Part shown: in pieces, positions 55,777-64,000 of the stretch
Layout: every line of letters starts with the position of its first letter
Position numbering within the stretch: position 1 is the stretch's first letter
Assembly (NCBI RefSeq): GCF_001746205.1
Contig: NZ_MDCO01000001.1
Span: forward strand, 9,896 to 73,895
Origin: Brachyspira hampsonii
GTDB taxonomy: Bacteria; Spirochaetota; Brachyspiria; Brachyspirales; Brachyspiraceae
DNA length: 64,000 nucleotides
Reading direction: 5' to 3'
The notes under the pieces: model-generated
What the model saw: only the letters and a program-made list of their open reading frames with translations
Databases searched by the model: none
What the model was told of the DNA's origin: nothing
Program-made: the position numbers and the translations under genes

Positions 55777-57393
55777 ATGAATACTAAATACATATTTGTA
55801 ACAGGCGGAGTTGTATCTGGTTTGGGAAAAGGAATAACAGCATCTTCATTAGGAAGACTTCTTAAGGCTAGGGGATTAAGTGTTACTATACAGAAATTTG
55901 ATCCTTACATAAATGTGGATCCTGGAACTATGAGTCCGTTTCAGCATGGAGAAGTTTTTGTTACTGATGATGGGGCAGAAACTGATTTGGATATTGGGCA
56001 TTATGAGAGATTTATAGATGAGAATTTAAATAAATTTAGTAATGTTACTACAGGAAAAATTTATCAGCATGTTATAAATATGGAGAGAGAAGGCAGATAT
56101 TTAGGTGAAACTGTTCAGGTTATACCTCATATTACTAATGAAATAAAGAGAAGAATATACAGAGAAAATGATACAAAAAAGACTGATATAGTAATAACAG
56201 AGATAGGCGGTACTATAGGTGATATAGAGTCTTTACCTTATATTGAAGCTATAAGACAGGTAAAAACAGAATTAGGTCAGGATAATGTTTTATATATACA
56301 TGTAACATTGATACCTTTTATCAGCTCATCTGAAGAAATAAAAACAAAACCTACACAGCATAGTGTAAAAGAGCTTATGCAAAGCGGTATAATACCGGAT
56401 ATTCTAGTATGCAGAACTAGCAAGCATTTACAGGAATCGCATAAATCAAAAATAGCATTATTCTGCAATCTTCCTAAGGAAAATGTCTTTGAAAATTTTG
56501 ATGAGCCTAATATTTATAATGTGCCTTTGATGCTTGAATCGCAGGGACTTTCAGATGTTGTATGCAGACATTTTAAATTGCAGACTGCAAAAATAGATTT
56601 AACAGATTGGACAGATTTAATAATAAGGCAGAAAAATATTTCTATAACAAATGAAAGAGTAAGAATCGCTATAGTTGGAAAATACATATCTATGAAAGAT
56701 GCTTATATATCTTTAATAGAGGCTTTGAATCATGGCGGCATATATAATGATATTAATGTTGATATAGAATGGATTTCAGCCGAAGAATTAGAAAATAAAG
56801 ATGATATATCTGAATATTTTAAAGGCATTCATGGACTTATAATACCTGGCGGATTTGGAGAGAGAGGAATAGAAGGTAAAATACAGGCTATAAAGTATGC
56901 AAGAGAAAATAAGATTCCTTATTTTGGTATATGTTTAGGTATGCAGCTTATGAGTGTTGAGTTTGCAAGAAATGTATTAAAATTGGAAGATGCCAATACA
57001 ATAGAAGTGAATGAAAATACTAAAAATCCTATAATTACGCTTATGGAAGAGCAGAAAAAAAGCATATTAAAAGGCGGTACTATGAGATTGGGGGCTTTTG
57101 AATGCGATGTAAAAGATGGAAGTTTGGCACATAAACTGTATAATAAAACTTCTATTAGCGAAAGGCATAGACATAGATATGAATTTAACAATGAATATAT
57201 AGATGTAATGGAAAAATCTGGGTTTATTGTAACAGGTCGTATGAAAAATACTGATTTGGTTGAGATTGCTGAAGTTAAAGATCATCCTTTCATGATAGGG
57301 GTTCAATTTCACCCTGAATTAAAATCAAGAATTACTAATCCGCATCCTTTATTTGTAGGATTTATAGAGGCTGCTAAAAGATTAAAAGTATGA
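55777..57393 (+). CDS. pyrG: CTP synthase
   Basis: 538 residues, family length. It makes CTP from UTP, ATP and glutamine. The synthase domain opens [20 protein letters not shown], with [20 protein letters not shown]-type motifs. The glutaminase domain has [14 protein letters not shown], the nucleophile in FGICLGMQL, and the catalytic His/Glu in QFHPELKS. All catalytic features are intact. Ribosome site TGAGGAT. A weak hairpin (TTGCTGCAGCAA, 57438-57449) followed by T-runs ends the transcript. Confidence 0.98.
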   Translation: MNTKYIFVTGGVVSGLGKGITASSLGRLLKARGLSVTIQKFDPYINVDPGTMSPFQHGEVFVTDDGAETDLDIGHYERFIDENLNKFSNVTTGKIYQHVINMEREGRYLGETVQVIPHITNEIKRRIYRENDTKKTDIVITEIGGTIGDIESLPYIEAIRQVKTELGQDNVLYIHVTLIPFISSSEEIKTKPTQHSVKELMQSGIIPDILVCRTSKHLQESHKSKIALFCNLPKENVFENFDEPNIYNVPLMLESQGLSDVVCRHFKLQTAKIDLTDWTDLIIRQKNISITNERVRIAIVGKYISMKDAYISLIEALNHGGIYNDINVDIEWISAEELENKDDISEYFKGIHGLIIPGGFGERGIEGKIQAIKYARENKIPYFGICLGMQLMSVEFARNVLKLEDANTIEVNENTKNPIITLMEEQKKSILKGGTMRLGAFECDVKDGSLAHKLYNKTSISERHRHRYEFNNEYIDVMEKSGFIVTGRMKNTDLVEIAEVKDHPFMIGVQFHPELKSRITNPHPLFVGFIEAAKRLKV

Positions 57394-57505
57394 TATTATG
57401 ATATAATATGAATATTTTTTATAAAAAAAAATTTTTGTTGCTGCAGCAATAGATTTTTTTGTATAAATGCCTGATAATAACCTTAAAATTAATTAAGGCT
57501 TATAG

Positions 57506-57838
57506 ATGGAAAATTATATTAATAATATAGATTATAAAAAAATAGTTAATTTAAAAGATTTAATAGCAATTAAAGATATATCTATGCTTTCATTAGTTGA
57601 TAGAAAAAGCTTAGTTATGTCAATAATATCAGCAGATAAAGGTAAAGAAATACCTACTCATACAAGTACAGGAGATGTTCTAGTTACAGTGATTGACGGA
57701 AAGGCACAAATAACAGTTGACGGCACTCCGTTTGAAACATCATCAGGAGAATCTATTTTAATCCCTGCTAATACATCTCATTCATTAAAAGCTATAGAGG
57801 CATTCAAATTGTTAGTTATACAAGTGAAACCAGAGTAA
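57506..57838 (+). CDS. Small cupin-domain protein
   Basis: 110 residues, single cupin barrel. Motif 1 is weak (KGKEIPTHTSTGDVLVTVIDG), with one His and no HxH pair, and motif 2 is ESILIPANTSHSLKA with one His. Metal binding is therefore uncertain. Such cupins occur as stand-alone small-molecule binding proteins. Monocistronic, 112 bp after pyrG. Confidence 0.85.
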   Translation: MENYINNIDYKKIVNLKDLIAIKDISMLSLVDRKSLVMSIISADKGKEIPTHTSTGDVLVTVIDGKAQITVDGTPFETSSGESILIPANTSHSLKAIEAFKLLVIQVKPE

Positions 57839-57858
57839 CCCTAAATAAATTCATGATT

Positions 57859-57890
57859 ATGGTATGGAATAAATCCTTGTTCCATACCAT
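57859..57890. terminator. Perfect 11-bp hairpin after the cupin gene
   Basis: ATGGTATGGAA and TTCCATACCAT with a 10-base loop, followed by AATTATTTAA. The stem is strong but the T-run is broken, so it may be a terminator or an mRNA-stabilising 3' hairpin. Confidence 0.6.
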
Positions 57891-57981
57891 AATTATTTAA
57901 CTAAAAATATTGTAAATACTTGTTTAAAATTTACTGAAAATAATATATATTATTTATATATATTATTATAGGATTTATATT

Positions 57982-58593
57982 ATGGGAAAAGCAAAAAATA
58001 TTTTTACTATGGCGACTTTACATCTTATTAAAAATTTACTAAATTTTTCTTCAAGATTGCTGCCTGTTTTTATAATTGTTTTATCATTATTAAAACTGTC
58101 AAAAGTATTAATTGATTTAAGCTGGTATTTTATATTAAGTATTCTAATAATAGAAGTTATACTTATAATATTTGCATTAGTCTTTGATTCTATGTTTTTT
58201 AAAAATAATAAAACTTCTGATAATGCTTCAAGTTCATCAGATGATGCTAAACAAGATAATTCCAATACATCTGAAGCATCATCAGCTAATAAATTTTCAG
58301 TATTGAATATAGCAGCAATATTTTTTGCTTTTTTGGGTATAATATTTGTAATATTAAAATTATTCAAAGCTGTTTATTGGAGCTGGGTATGGGTTCTTTC
58401 TCCATTATGGCTTTCTACTGCATTAGTATTATTTATATTATTAATATGTTTGATAGTATTTATAGTATCTGCATTAAGTAAAAAGTCTAAATCAGAAGAT
58501 ATTAATTCTCATCAGTCTTCAGAAGATACAGATAAAATGGAAAAGACAGATAATACAGAAAATAAAGATAATTCAGATATTAAAACAGAATAG
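57982..58593 (+). CDS. Hypothetical membrane protein
   Basis: 203 residues. Hydrophobic helices at about 20-40, 45-67, 105-127 and 135-160. A Ser/Asp/Asn-rich low-complexity loop (about 75-100) and a similar acidic tail (165-203) lie on one side. No family recognised. It precedes the Ca2+/Na+ antiporter gene by 30 bp and may be co-transcribed with it. Confidence 0.7.
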   Translation: MGKAKNIFTMATLHLIKNLLNFSSRLLPVFIIVLSLLKLSKVLIDLSWYFILSILIIEVILIIFALVFDSMFFKNNKTSDNASSSSDDAKQDNSNTSEASSANKFSVLNIAAIFFAFLGIIFVILKLFKAVYWSWVWVLSPLWLSTALVLFILLICLIVFIVSALSKKSKSEDINSHQSSEDTDKMEKTDNTENKDNSDIKTE

Positions 58594-58623
58594 TTAAACA
58601 ATTAATTTAAGGGATATAATTAG

Positions 58624-59628
58624 ATGGAAAATATTTTATTGAATATCATTTTTACAGCAGCAGGAATATTGCTTTTATATTTGGGAGGAACATATATTGT
58701 AGATGGAAGTGTTATGGTGGCTAATAGGCTTAAAATACCGTCTATAGTTATAGGGCTTACAGTTGTTGCTATGGGAACATCAATGCCGGAGCTTTTTGTA
58801 AGTTTATTCGGAGCTTTGAGGGGAGAGAGTGCTATTGCAGTAGGTAATGTTATAGGAAGCAATATATTCAATGTCGTATTTGTACTTGGCGTATCTGCTT
58901 TATTTATGACTATGTCTGCCGGTAAAAAGTCATATTATGTTTCTATGGTCTCTATGTTTATAATGTATGCTGCTTTGGGTATAATGCTTTTTAATATTAA
59001 AACTAAGAGATTAAGCGGCGATAAAATATCAATAATAGAAGGTGCTGTACTTATAGTTTTATTATGTGTATATGTTTATTATTTATATACTGTAATATCC
59101 AAAGATAAAGATGAATTAGCAGTATTTGAAAAGGAAGTTTCATCATCTAGTAAAACACATTCTATATTCAGAGCTATATTTAAAATAATAGTTGCTGTAT
59201 TGGCATTGGCATTTGGTTCTGATGTATTTATTAAAGGAGTTACAGGAATATTCAGAAATTTCTTGAGCGAGCATATAATAGGTTTTATAGTTGTTGCTGT
59301 AGGTACAAGCATACCTGAACTTGTTACAAGTGTAATAGCTGCTGTCAAGAAAGAGGCTGATATATCTATAGGAAATATAGTGGGAAGCAATATATTTAAT
59401 GTAGGAGGAGTTTTGGGTATATCCTCTATGGCTTCATTCAAATACGGCGGAATAATTTTAAGTGAAGCTCAGGATTATTTAATGGACTTTTCTATTATGG
59501 TGTTTGCAGGATTATTATTATTAGCTTTTACTGTAAGAGGAAAGAGTTTAGGCAAAGTAAAAGGAGTTATATTTTTAATTATATATATTGCTTATGTCGC
59601 CTATCTTCTTAAAACTACATCTGTATAA
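58624..59628 (+). CDS. Calcium/sodium antiporter (YrbG/CaxA type)
   Basis: 334 residues with about ten membrane helices in two inverted halves. Each half has the alpha-repeat of the CaCA family: MGTSMPELFVSLFGALRG with GNVIGSNIFNV, and VGTSIPELVTSVIAAVKK with GNIVGSNIFNV. These supply the ion-binding Glu and Asn residues. It would exchange Ca2+ for Na+ at the inner membrane. Ribosome site AAGGGAT. Confidence 0.95.
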   Translation: MENILLNIIFTAAGILLLYLGGTYIVDGSVMVANRLKIPSIVIGLTVVAMGTSMPELFVSLFGALRGESAIAVGNVIGSNIFNVVFVLGVSALFMTMSAGKKSYYVSMVSMFIMYAALGIMLFNIKTKRLSGDKISIIEGAVLIVLLCVYVYYLYTVISKDKDELAVFEKEVSSSSKTHSIFRAIFKIIVAVLALAFGSDVFIKGVTGIFRNFLSEHIIGFIVVAVGTSIPELVTSVIAAVKKEADISIGNIVGSNIFNVGGVLGISSMASFKYGGIILSEAQDYLMDFSIMVFAGLLLLAFTVRGKSLGKVKGVIFLIIYIAYVAYLLKTTSV

Positions 59629-59630
59629 AA

Positions 59631-60317
59631 TTAATTATTTATTAATATATCAGTAAGTTTTGCTTGGTGATTTTCTAGTGTGTTATTTTCAATATATGTT
59701 TCAAATATTAATTGGGTGCAGTTATTTTTATTAGATAATATATATACATAATCTCCAAGCATAACTGCTTCGTAAACATCATGTGTAACATAGAAAAAAG
59801 TTTTATTTGTTTTTGATTGTATATTTTTTATTATATCAATAAGTTCTTTTTTCCTTTTTATATCCTGTCCTTGTAATGGTTCATCCATAAATATGAAATT
59901 TGAATCATAAGCTAAAGCTCTTGCTAAAGATAACCGCTGCTTCATTCCTCCACTAAGCTCATTGGGTTTTGAATTTATATTATCTATAAGCCCTGTAATT
60001 TCTAATGCATTCTTTATTTTTTTATCCATTTCATTTTTATTTTTAATTTTATCTTTTAAAACATATTCTATATTCTTATATGAAGTTAAAAAATTTAAGA
60101 GTCTAGGTTCTTGATATACGAATGCTTTATCATCTTTGTTTATTTTTGATGCTATTATATTAAGCAATGAAGTTTTACCTGAACCGGAAGAGCCTAATAT
60201 TATATTTATTTTATCTAAATGAAAATCTATATTAAAATTTTTAAATATTATCAAATCATTATAAGAGAGATTTATATTTTCTAATCTGAATATATAATCA
60301 TTTATTTTATTTATCAT
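59631..60317 (-). CDS. ABC transporter ATP-binding protein (SsuB/TauB type)
   Basis: 228 residues. Walker A GSSGSGKTSL, Q-loop FVYQEPRLL, signature LSGGMKQRLSLARAL, Walker B FIFMDEPL, and H-loop VTHDVYEAVML. Overall type is that of nitrate/sulfonate/taurine importers. Its start overlaps the end of the permease gene by 11 bp, so the two are coupled. No periplasmic binding protein gene is nearby, so the substrate cannot be named. Confidence 0.92.
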   Translation of the reverse strand: MINKINDYIFRLENINLSYNDLIIFKNFNIDFHLDKINIILGSSGSGKTSLLNIIASKINKDDKAFVYQEPRLLNFLTSYKNIEYVLKDKIKNKNEMDKKIKNALEITGLIDNINSKPNELSGGMKQRLSLARALAYDSNFIFMDEPLQGQDIKRKKELIDIIKNIQSKTNKTFFYVTHDVYEAVMLGDYVYILSNKNNCTQLIFETYIENNTLENHQAKLTDILINN

Positions 60318-61035
60318 GATTTATCCTTATAATGATTTCAAATACAGCATTAAATATTATCGCAATAAGACAGTATGCAAATAGGCTTACACTGTCTAAA
60401 TATAAATGAGATTCATAAAGTTTTGTACCTATTCCAAAAGCAGGTAAAGCGAGTATTTCTGCTGCCAATATGCTTTTCCAAGTTATTCCCATAGACTGAG
60501 ATATTCCTGTAAATATGTATGGTTTTATATACGGTATATAAAGGTATATTATCTGAGTTCTTAAAGATACATTATATGATATTGACATTTCTATTAATTT
60601 TTTATCTACATTCATTATTCCATTAGTTATAGAATCATACATTATAGGAAAAATAATAAGCATAGAAACAAATATAGGAACGGTATTATTATCAAACCAT
60701 ATTATAGCAACTAAGATTAATGGTATAGTAGGTATTGTTCTTATGAAATTGATAATTGGTATTAATGTATATCTAATAGGCATAAATATTCCTGATGATA
60801 TTCCTATTATAAATGCTGATAAAAAGGATAATGAAAATGTGCTTAGTACTCTTAATAAACTTGATAATAAATCTTTGTAGAATGATTTTTCAGATATTAT
60901 TTCTATTAACTTTTTTAGTATATTTGGTATATTGGGAAAAACTATTTCTGAATTTATTTTTAAAGCAGTAAAATACCAAAAACTTATGAATATAATAACA
61001 CCTAATATTAAATATATAAGTTTTTTATTTTTCAT
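60307..61035 (-). CDS. ABC transporter permease (SsuC/TauC type)
   Basis: 242 residues, six membrane helices. The coupling-helix region reads MSISYNVSLRTQIIYLYIPYIKPYIF in part (EAA-type loop), typical of the nitrate/sulfonate permease family, followed by ITWKSILAAEILALPAFGIG. It overlaps the ATPase gene and starts two bases after the stop of the META lipoprotein gene upstream. Substrate unknown. Confidence 0.9.
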   Translation of the reverse strand: MKNKKLIYLILGVIIFISFWYFTALKINSEIVFPNIPNILKKLIEIISEKSFYKDLLSSLLRVLSTFSLSFLSAFIIGISSGIFMPIRYTLIPIINFIRTIPTIPLILVAIIWFDNNTVPIFVSMLIIFPIMYDSITNGIMNVDKKLIEMSISYNVSLRTQIIYLYIPYIKPYIFTGISQSMGITWKSILAAEILALPAFGIGTKLYESHLYLDSVSLFAYCLIAIIFNAVFEIIIRINHDK

Positions 61036-61037
61036 TA

Positions 61038-61448
61038 TTATTTTATTCTTTTGAATATAAGAATTTCATTATCTAAAGTAGTAATTGTAAGATTATTACT
61101 TGTAAGTTCTATTGAAGATGCTTTGCTTAATAGTTCTATATATTTTTTTTCTTCTTCTACAGCCTCTGATGTACCGCCCATTTTGGTAACTACCATATCA
61201 GTAAATATTATCATATTACCTCTACGCATTTCATATTTTCCTAAATAAGTATTAAATCCGCTGTATCCGTAAAACTCTTCATTATAGAATGATATTGTAA
61301 TACCTCTACCTTCAAACATATTGCTAAGCTGAAAAGTTTTTCCATTTAAAGTACTTGTAGATATATTTATAGATTGTGATGTTGTATTACATGAGCCTAT
61401 AAAAATTACTATAGTAAAACTTAGTATCAAAATAAAATTTCTTATCAT
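61038..61448 (-). CDS. META/HslJ-like lipoprotein
   Basis: 136-residue predicted lipoprotein, Cys20 after FIGS. The mature domain follows the META plan: TLNGKTFQLSNMF, ITISFYNEEFYGYSGFNTY, then NMIIFTDMVVTKMGG and a last strand pair. In typical META domains the FxGxxGCNxY segment contains Cys; here it is SGFNTY. Two bases before the ABC permease start, so part of one transcript. Paralogue of the next gene upstream (61481). Confidence 0.8.
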   Translation of the reverse strand: MIRNFILILSFTIVIFIGSCNTTSQSINISTSTLNGKTFQLSNMFEGRGITISFYNEEFYGYSGFNTYLGKYEMRRGNMIIFTDMVVTKMGGTSEAVEEEKKYIELLSKASSIELTSNNLTITTLDNEILIFKRIK

Positions 61449-61480
61449 TAAAATATCCTATATGGCATTTACAATATTAC

Positions 61481-61885
61481 TTAAAATTCTTCAAAGACTA
61501 AATTCTCACTGGATAATAAAGTATATATTGTTAACTGTCTGCCATTAATTTTGTAAGAAGTAGCATTTTTCAGCATGTTAAGATATTCTATTTCAGCAGC
61601 AATTCTATCGCTTGTACCTGATTTTTTAGTCATTGAAATTGATAATATGTTAAATATATCTCCGTCAAGAGTATATGAAGATGAATAATTATTAACAGCA
61701 GAAAAACCATGTATTGTATCATGTGTAAATTCTATGGTTATGTCCATATCAGGATATATACTTACCAATTTAAATTTCCTTCCAAAAAGGGAGTTATTTG
61801 TTGGTTCTTCTATATGACTAACTTTTGCTGTTGAGCATGAAAATATAAATAATACCGCTGCCAAAATATGTACAATATATTTCAT
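61481..61885 (-). CDS. META/HslJ-like lipoprotein (paralogue)
   Basis: 134-residue predicted lipoprotein, Cys17 in IFSC. FGRKFKLVSIYPDMDITIEF, GFSAVNNYSSSY and ISMTKKSGTSDRIAAEIEYL match the neighbour at 61038 block by block. META/HslJ proteins are small envelope stress-linked proteins in other bacteria; function here unknown. First gene of the minus-strand run META-META-permease-ATPase. Confidence 0.8.
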   Translation of the reverse strand: MKYIVHILAAVLFIFSCSTAKVSHIEEPTNNSLFGRKFKLVSIYPDMDITIEFTHDTIHGFSAVNNYSSSYTLDGDIFNILSISMTKKSGTSDRIAAEIEYLNMLKNATSYKINGRQLTIYTLLSSENLVFEEF

Positions 61886-62058
61886 AATTATCCTAAATTT
61901 AATTCATAATATTAATATTATCGGTAAAAAATAATTAAATTTGATAATGTAATTTTATATATTATTTCATAATGTTAGGTCTGTAAAACATATTGAAATT
62001 TTATTATTTTTATATATAATGTATAAATATATTTTTTAATTATAGGGTATGAAAACTT

Positions 62059-62916
62059 ATGAAAAAATTTTTAACAATTATTTTTATATTATCATTATTG
62101 GCAGGATGCAGCAATGCATCAAAGAATAATGAGGTATCTTCAAATAAACTTAAAGTTTATGCAAGTATTTATCCAATATATGATTTTGCTAAAAAAATAT
62201 GCTCAGATAAAGCAGATGTATATAATATGACTTCTACAGGGTCAGAGCCTCATGATTTTGAAATAACTTCAAAAGATATGGCTGATTTAACAAAGGCAGA
62301 TTTATTTATATATAATGGCGGAGGAATGGAGCATTGGGTTGACACAGTTAAAGATAATATAAAAGAATTAAAGTATGTAGAAACTTCATCTAACATTAAT
62401 AATGAAGGATTAGATCCTCATTTTTGGCTTTCTCCTATTAAAGCAAAGAAACAAATGGAGAATATAAAAAATGCATTGGCGGATATAGATTCCATTAATG
62501 CTGATTATTATAATTCTAACTATAATTTTTATGCAGACAAATTAGATGAATTAGATAATCATTTTAAAGAAGTTTTATCAAATATAAAAAATACTAACTT
62601 GGTAGTAACTCACCCTGCATTTGGACATTTTTGCAAAGAATATTCATTAAATCAGGTGGCTATTGCTAGAGATGAAGCAGATCCTAAGGCTATGTCTGAA
62701 ACTATTGATTTTATAAAAAATAATAATGTAAAAGCTATATTTTATGAAGAGTTTTCAAGTTCTAAATTAGTCGATTCTATAGCAAAAGAAACAGGAGTAA
62801 AAATATTGACACTAAATCCTATAGAATCTTTAAGCGAAGAATATATTAAAGCAGGAAAAGATTATTTTTCTGTAATGGAAGATAATCTCTCATCTTTAAC
62901 TAATGGACTTAATTAA
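62059..62916 (+). CDS. Metal ABC transporter substrate-binding lipoprotein (ZnuA-like)
   Basis: 285-residue lipoprotein, Cys17 in LAGC. Cluster 9 (zinc/manganese) binding-protein features: VYASIYPIYDFAKKI, GSEPHDFE, GLDPHFWLSP, VVTHPAFGHF and FYEEFSS, supplying three His and an acidic ligand for Zn2+ or Mn2+. A His-rich loop as in many ZnuA proteins is absent. The ATPase gene follows after 9 bp. The permease gene is not in the window. Confidence 0.92.
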   Translation: MKKFLTIIFILSLLAGCSNASKNNEVSSNKLKVYASIYPIYDFAKKICSDKADVYNMTSTGSEPHDFEITSKDMADLTKADLFIYNGGGMEHWVDTVKDNIKELKYVETSSNINNEGLDPHFWLSPIKAKKQMENIKNALADIDSINADYYNSNYNFYADKLDELDNHFKEVLSNIKNTNLVVTHPAFGHFCKEYSLNQVAIARDEADPKAMSETIDFIKNNNVKAIFYEEFSSSKLVDSIAKETGVKILTLNPIESLSEEYIKAGKDYFSVMEDNLSSLTNGLN

Positions 62917-62925
62917 AATAATATT

Positions 62926-63666
62926 ATGAGTAAGATTGTAGAGTTTAAAAATGTGCATTTCGGATATACTTCTGATGATATACTTAAATGTATAAGTTTT
63001 GATGTTAATAGCGGAGATTTTGTATCTATAATAGGTTCTAATGGAGCAGGCAAAAGTACAATATTAAAACTTATTTTAGGAGAGATTAGTCAATTCAGAG
63101 GAAGCATAAAACTATATGGAGAAGATATAAATAAATTCAAAGATTGGAAAAGAATAGGTTATTTAGAGCAGAATGCATATTCAAAAATTGTAAATTTTCC
63201 AGCAACTGTTTATGAAATAGTTATGTCTAATAATTTTGCAGATATAGGGTTATTTAAATTTCCAAATAAAAGTCATCGTATAAAAGTTATAAAGGCATTA
63301 GAGCTTTTAGGTATGGAAAAGTATAAAAATAGAATGATATCAAAGCTTTCAGGAGGACAAATTCAAAGAGTATTTTTAGCAAGAACATTGATATCAGAAC
63401 CTAACTTACTTGTACTCGATGAGCCTACAAATGGTGTAGACAGGGAAACTATTGATTTAATATATAAAATTCTACAGTCTTTAAATAAAGAAAAGAAAGT
63501 AACTATAATAATGGTTACGCATGATATAGAAAAAATATATAGTATATCAAATAGAATATTTTGTTTTGAGGAAGGTTCTTTGGTTGAGCTTGAAAAGAAG
63601 CAAATATATGATGAACTCTTACATAAACATAAGCATCCTAATAGCAACAATATTTGTTCTTGTTAA
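62926..63666 (+). CDS. Metal ABC transporter ATP-binding protein (ZnuC-like)
   Basis: 246 residues. Walker A GSNGAGKST, signature LSGGQIQRVFLARTL, Walker B LLVLDEPTNGVD, H-loop MVTHDIE. The C-terminus ends in His-rich HKHKHP and then CSC, which may bind metal. Works with the upstream ZnuA-like protein. A znuB-type permease would be expected next, but a 324-bp palindromic repeat follows instead; the permease may lie beyond it. Confidence 0.93.
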   Translation: MSKIVEFKNVHFGYTSDDILKCISFDVNSGDFVSIIGSNGAGKSTILKLILGEISQFRGSIKLYGEDINKFKDWKRIGYLEQNAYSKIVNFPATVYEIVMSNNFADIGLFKFPNKSHRIKVIKALELLGMEKYKNRMISKLSGGQIQRVFLARTLISEPNLLVLDEPTNGVDRETIDLIYKILQSLNKEKKVTIIMVTHDIEKIYSISNRIFCFEEGSLVELEKKQIYDELLHKHKHPNSNNICSC

Positions 63667-63676
63667 TTAATTTTAT

Positions 63677-64000
63677 TTACATACCCCACCCTTTATTTTT
63701 TCTGATTTATTTTGCAATTTTAATTTAATTATATTTCTTGCTTAATTAGAATTTTCAGCACCCGCCCAAGTTTTGATTAAATTTAGAATTGTATTTAACG
63801 CACGGTGTATTCTCTTTTTTATATGATTGAAATTCCATTGTTAATGAATTTATATATAAAATTTCATTTTGCGTGCGTTGATATGAACTTTAAATTTAAA
63901 TAAATTTAGGGTGGGTGTTATAATCACAGAATAAGCAAAAAATAAATGTAATATTATATTATAAAATTAGATTATAAATTTATAGGGTGGGAGTATGTAA
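63677..64000. mobile_element. Nested palindromic repeat element (MITE-like)
   Basis: Non-coding. Outer arms: TTACATACCCCACCC at 63677-63691 and GGGTGGGAGTATGTAA at 63985-64000, inverted copies differing by one base. Middle arms: GCACCCGCCC at 63758-63767 and GGGTGGGTGTTA at 63909-63920. Inner arms: AACGCACG at 63797-63804 and CGTGCGTT at 63872-63879. Innermost: GAAATT near 63830 with AAATTTC near 63860. All four pairs are in mirrored order, so the whole stretch can fold on itself. The element seems to end exactly at the window edge. GC-rich arms stand out from AT-rich flanks. Identity as a mobile element is inferred. Confidence 0.6.

Overview
The window is a very AT-rich bacterial chromosome segment. 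It carries two large chemotaxis receptors, an LpxC-type lipid A enzyme, many lipoproteins and exported proteins, Rpn/PD-(D/E)XK transposase-like genes and a ribonuclease Y-YmdB pair. Base composition, codon use and gene set point to a spirochaete of the genus Brachyspira. That is an inference from protein character, because no rRNA or other taxonomic marker lies in the window. I found no tRNA, rRNA or CRISPR array.

Layout. 1-5.2 kb: two divergent methyl-accepting chemotaxis proteins and a DUF4349 lipoprotein. 5.3-6.6 kb: a decayed copy and two intact members of a Spy/CpxP-like exported family, one with a Gly/Tyr/Arg repeat. 6.6-13.9 kb (minus strand): a PH-like membrane pair, a 59-residue zinc-ribbon protein, a DUF3810 metallopeptidase-like protein, a GAF-rich histidine kinase with a helical partner, and a GH13 enzyme. 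14-22.8 kb: a degenerate receiver-PilZ protein, ThiD, a lipoprotein, GlyS, then a cluster of receiver-LpxC fusion, sigma-70 factor and HemW, with a convergent TrpR-like regulator. 22.9-31.7 kb: ankyrin protein, DnaN, two freshly broken genes including a retropepsin-like protease, a PD-(D/E)XK nuclease, a DUF368 transporter, an Rpn transposase with a duplicated tail, and an IS relic fused to a gene fragment. 32.4-42 kb: YchF, a CLC protein without its gating glutamate, AlkD-like protein, cytidylate-kinase-like protein, rubrerythrin, Rny and YmdB. 42-46.3 kb: the parA-GNAT-parB-DUF4384 run and a TPR pseudogene. 46.4-49.6 kb: an Rpn pseudogene carrying two tiny palindromic insertions, a lipoprotein, a GC-rich inverted-repeat element and an outer-membrane-like protein. 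49.5-57.8 kb: a riboswitch-like leader in front of a MATE pump, an FtsB-like protein, a CsgG-like protein, the ybaB-recR pair, a dead PfkB kinase, PyrG and a cupin. 58-64 kb: a Ca2+/Na+ antiporter, an ABC importer without its binding protein, two META-domain lipoproteins, a ZnuA/ZnuC-like pair, and a 324-bp nested palindromic repeat at the window edge.

Themes. Envelope and regulation meet in the receiver-LpxC fusion, which shares a gene cluster with a sigma factor. Genome decay is visible at several sites by readable mechanisms: a 10-bp duplication, single nonsense changes, 20-21 bp palindromic insertions, and IS relics. The best candidates for undescribed biology are the receiver-LpxC fusion, the palindromic mini-insertions inside a coding frame, the nested terminal element, and the structured leader of the MATE gene (possibly a guanidine-IV riboswitch).
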